A stretch of 64,000 nucleotides of DNA from Cephalotrichum gorgonifer. Lineage: Eukaryota > Ascomycota > Sordariomycetes > Microascales > Microascaceae. Of the stretch, positions 60,856 through 64,000 are shown piece after piece. Position numbers and translations under genes: made by a program. The stretch is taken from positions 372,001 through 436,000 of the forward strand of contig ONZQ02000013.1 of the NCBI GenBank assembly GCA_900312665.1, written 5' to 3'. Position 1 is the stretch's first letter. Each line of letters begins with the position of its first letter. The notes below the pieces were generated by a model, which saw only the letters and a list, made by a program, of their open reading frames with translations, was not told the origin of the DNA and did not search any database.

Positions 60856-63133
60856 CTATACATTAGGAGACAGCAGATCGTATTTCACGCAGCGTTCAAC
60901 CTGCGTCGTTCGTTAGCGTAACGTTCGTTCAAGGGCCGGAACGGCTGTCCGGAGAGATGGATATATGGGTAAAAAAAGAAAAGAAAACTCACATCTTCAA
61001 CACTGGCCTGCAGGAACCTCCTCGTCTCGAGCCCCACCCAGACCAGAATCATCGAAAAGTCGCCCGACTTCGCCATCTCCGCGCCGCTCTGCGCGCTAAG
61101 CTGCCTCAGTATCGGGAGCGAGCTCCTCAGCAGGTCCGCCTCGGGGTTCAGGTTCCTCCCGATGCCCTCCAGCAGTAGTATGCTAATAACAACATTCACG
61201 AAGTCGCCCTCGAGCCGCACGTGGTGCTTCCTCACCATCGCGAGCACCCGCTGCAGTATGTCGCCCAGCTTGACGTTCCCCAGCGCCAGCGTCCGCCCCT
61301 TGACGTCGAGAACGAGGTGCTGCATCTTCAGCGCGAACACCTCCTTGTCCACCACCGCCTCCGGCTGCCGGCACCGCTCGCACATGAGGTGGCCCGCCTT
61401 GTACCCGTCGAACTCCGCCACCGCCCGGAACAGGTCGAGGAAGTTCTGCCTGTTCGTCGCGTTGAGCTCCGTCACGAGGCCCGTGTCGATGAAGATGAGC
61501 TGCGGGCGGTACCCCTCCTTCTCGATCTTCTCCAGCTCCACCTGCCACCCGGCCGTGTCCTTGTTCTGGCGGTAAGGCTGGAGTCGGCGGATCATGACTT
61601 CGGTGACGTCCTCCTCCTCCTCATCAGCCCGGGCCGCAGTCACCGGCTTCATGAGGCGCGGGATCTCGGTTTGTGCCGGCTGGTAGAAGCGCACCATGAT
61701 GTTTCCCGGATGCAGGTCGGCGTGGATGAAGTTGTCTAGCAGTAGCATACGCAGGAAGGCGTCCAGCCCCTCGTCTGCCACATCCGTGCGGAAGATGCCG
61801 CCGCCGAGCTCGAGGAACGCCGAGAGGGGCATACCGTTAGCGAACTCCTCCACGAGCACGTTCCTAGTCGTGAGCTCCGGGTACGGGTAAGGGAACCACG
61901 CCGTCGTGCGGTCTTTGAAGTTCTGCCGGAACCGCGCCAGGTTGGCCGCCTCTATGCGCAGGTCGAGCTGCAGCCTCATCATGAACCCGAACTGGGCCAC
62001 TTCGTCCGGCAGCGACAGCCACTCTATGGACGGGATGAGATTGAGCGCCTCGGCGAAGAACATCATGATGCGCAGATCCCGACGGACAATGTGTTCCACC
62101 CTCGGGTGGAGCACCTTGACGGCGACCGATTGTGACGGAACCCTCTGCGGAGAGCTCTTCAACACGTGGTGGACCGTCAGAGCGACACTCTTCCTCAGGT
62201 CCCGGGGCGCGGTTTCGATGTCGATATCGCCCGGGTGCCTCAGGTCCGGCCGCAGTTTTGCCTTGTACACCTGGGCTATTGCGCCGACCCCAAGGGGTGT
62301 CTCGTCGAACTCGGAGAAGATGTCGTCGAACTTTAGTCCGCCGAACGCCGCCTCGATTATCCGGCGGGTCTCGCGCATCGAGTGCGCGGGCGCGTTGGAG
62401 TGGAGTTTCGACATGACCTCGCACATCTGTGTCGGGAAGATGTCCGTTCGAGACGCGGCCCATTGTCCGAGCTGTAGATTCAACCAGTCAGTAAATCCAC
62501 CAGCTATCTATCTACCTTAGTTTTTCTTGTAGTTAGGGGGAGGGAATCCAATACCTTTATGAATGCCGGACCAGCCCATTCCATAGACTGGACAAGAAAC
62601 CCGTACCACCACAGCGTCCCACTCCTCTCATTATCGCGTTCGGGTACCCGTCTGCCAATCCAGATCGCGGGAACAGCGACGATGACAGGGACGAAGATGG
62701 CCACAAGGTGGAGGAAGCGCAATGCAGTACATAACGGCTCCCACAGCTGCGTGTCGACAAAGGACAGTATCTCGGACGTTATCCTCACCAACAGATTACG
62801 TTCGTCCTTGGCCCTGTCCGCTCGCGCCGTCTCAAGCTCATTCCGCGACACCTCCAGCAGCCGCGACTCCCACGTGGCATCGGCATCTCCGTCGGGGTCC
62901 CGGTGAGGCAATTCGACGAAGGCAAGTGTCCCCAAGGCCGCCGCATTTCCCGTGGACAAGAGTATGACTCCCGCGTATTTAGGTCGCCTTGGACGTTCGA
63001 ACCAGCGCCATTCGTACGTTCGATATCCTCTCGATCGGATGGGCCGGAAGTTCGCGCCGAGGGTGGTGGCCGTTAAGCGGGTGCGCGGGGTTGTGCGGGC
63101 GCAAAGGCGGCATAGGAAGGCGGCCGGTCCCAT
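60856..63133 (-). CDS. CQD1: UbiB/ABC1-family atypical kinase-like protein, CQD1/ADCK2 type, mitochondrial (700 aa)
   Basis: Exons 63133-62555, 62471-60993 and 60900-60856. Member of the ADCK/COQ8 family; closest in layout to yeast Cqd1 (YPL109C), an inner-membrane protein affecting coenzyme Q distribution. A basic N-terminus rich in Arg/Thr is a likely mitochondrial presequence, followed by hydrophobic segments ('AGVILLSTGNAAALGTLAF', 'LHLVAIFVPVIVAVPAIW'). Family motifs: the KxGQ motif ('FIKLGQWAASRTDIFP', Lys193, with the first intron cutting right after Lys193), an Ala-rich loop variant 'PLGVGAIAQVYKAK', Lys312 in 'VAVKVLHP', 'HADLHPGNIMV' (about 443) and 'FIDTGLV' (Asp522). I end the gene with 'VERCVKYDLLSPNV' because a CGCTAACG branch site precedes its acceptor. 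An earlier acceptor would give a tail ending 'ERRRLNAA'. Confidence 0.88.
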
Positions 63134-64000
63134 CGCATCAGGAGGTAAGTCTAGATACAGGGACGACCATTGGGTTTGGTCGGGGTGGCGTCAATTCTTT
63201 ACGGTCGCGGTCAAGGTAGGTGGCCAGCGACGGGCTGGATTGCTGCGAAATTCCCCACGATCTCCACGATCCTCGAGGTACGTCACTCGGGCCAGTGACG
63301 TACGAGAATGACAGACAGAAACCCGGATAAGTCTCGGATAAACATACACGGACAGCACCCACCATTCGAAATGACGTCGATGAACATCAAGGTTCTAATC
63401 CACACCACGCAGAGCGGAATGCGATAATTGCAGCAGCCGTACCGCAACGGAGGTGTCGGTGACCGAGCCGCCGGTCGAATCAAGGGCGGAATTTCGGAGG
63501 CCGCACCCCACGGCTCACCAGATCCGAGCCCCATTCTACCTAGGATGCTACTGTCTTATTAAGTGACGGACTGAGTTCGGGCAAACTTTCACAAGCTAAG
63601 TAAAGCAATGGTCCTCTCAATCGATCACATGCACACATGCTCCTAGGAGTCGCGAGTTGCATTCCCTTCTTATACCTCACTCCGGCCGGACCCGGTCCCG
63701 ACCTGAATTGATCGGGTTACGGGCTGGATCGGACTGTCCGGACGCCCTTGGCCCATCAAAACGTTCTTCGATTCTAATGAAAGTTCCGGAACGTGGCTGC
63801 ACCAATTACCTATTACTCCATTACATTACCACTATAACATGACAGTCGACAATCTTTTTCCACTTCTCTTCGCAGGTAGGTCGTTCGTTCCTCGCCAATG
63901 GCCATACCAAGATGTAACTTTCGCAGCCGCCCACCCCGTTACTCAAACGTACTCGTAACACAAGTAACCGCCCCGAGTATCCACTACATCCCCGACCGTA
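63134..64000. other. Right flank, no gene seen
   Basis: Promoter side of the CQD1-like gene. It contains one TACTCGTA octamer (63950). No gene start could be identified before the window ends. Confidence 0.4.

Overview
The window is nuclear DNA from a filamentous ascomycete (Pezizomycotina, most likely a Sordariomycete; genus not determined). The evidence is compact genes with many 50-150 nt introns, donors of GTAAGT/GTGAGT/GTATGT type, near-invariant CTAAC or CTGAC branch sites just before the acceptor, GC-rich coding DNA, and fungal gene families (SIP5, DUF7053, AA8-AA12, GH11-CBM1). I reconstructed 20 protein-coding genes. Exon junctions were chosen so that reading phase is kept across every intron, and all totals are whole codons. 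No convincing tRNA, rRNA, transposon or CRISPR was found. One run of 20 N (19659-19678) marks an assembly gap.

Layout. 0.2-6.2 kb: BTB-like protein (-) and a 6-exon MFS transporter (-). 6.2-9.2 kb: gene-free. 9.3-17.6 kb: UBC6 (-), an uncharacterised protein with an in-frame stop near its end (+), SAM50 (+) and a second MFS transporter (-). 19-26 kb: a secreted AA8 cytochrome-AA12 PQQ dehydrogenase fusion (-), then a 3 kb gene-free divergent region, then ARA2-type D-arabinose dehydrogenase (+). 26-36 kb: SIP5 (-), an 8-exon sugar transporter (-) and ARP6 (+). 37-46 kb: an F-box/Cys-rich protein (-), a UFD1-like/AZUL protein (+) and a SET-domain protein with a signal peptide (+). 47-49 kb: GH11-CBM1 endoxylanase (+). 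49-63 kb: cytosolic isoleucyl-tRNA synthetase ILS1, a short-chain dehydrogenase, an AIF/FSP1-like FAD oxidoreductase, a DUF7053 protein and a UbiB-family CQD1-like mitochondrial protein, all on the minus strand.

How they fit together. Most loci are conserved housekeeping genes (translation, ERAD, mitochondrial outer-membrane assembly, chromatin remodelling, coenzyme Q distribution). The plant-biomass part is the xylanase, the AA8-AA12 oxidoreductase, the sugar transporter and perhaps ARA2. They are dispersed and not a cluster. There is no secondary-metabolite cluster and no clear new multi-gene system. The most notable observations are the AA8-AA12 fusion with a long acidic Pro/Thr linker, two predicted micro-exons (6 nt inside the ILS1 HIGH motif, 7 nt in the F-box gene), the UFD1-zinc finger-AZUL architecture, the in-frame TAG at 12990, and an octamer (TACGAGTA) strongly over-represented in non-coding DNA.
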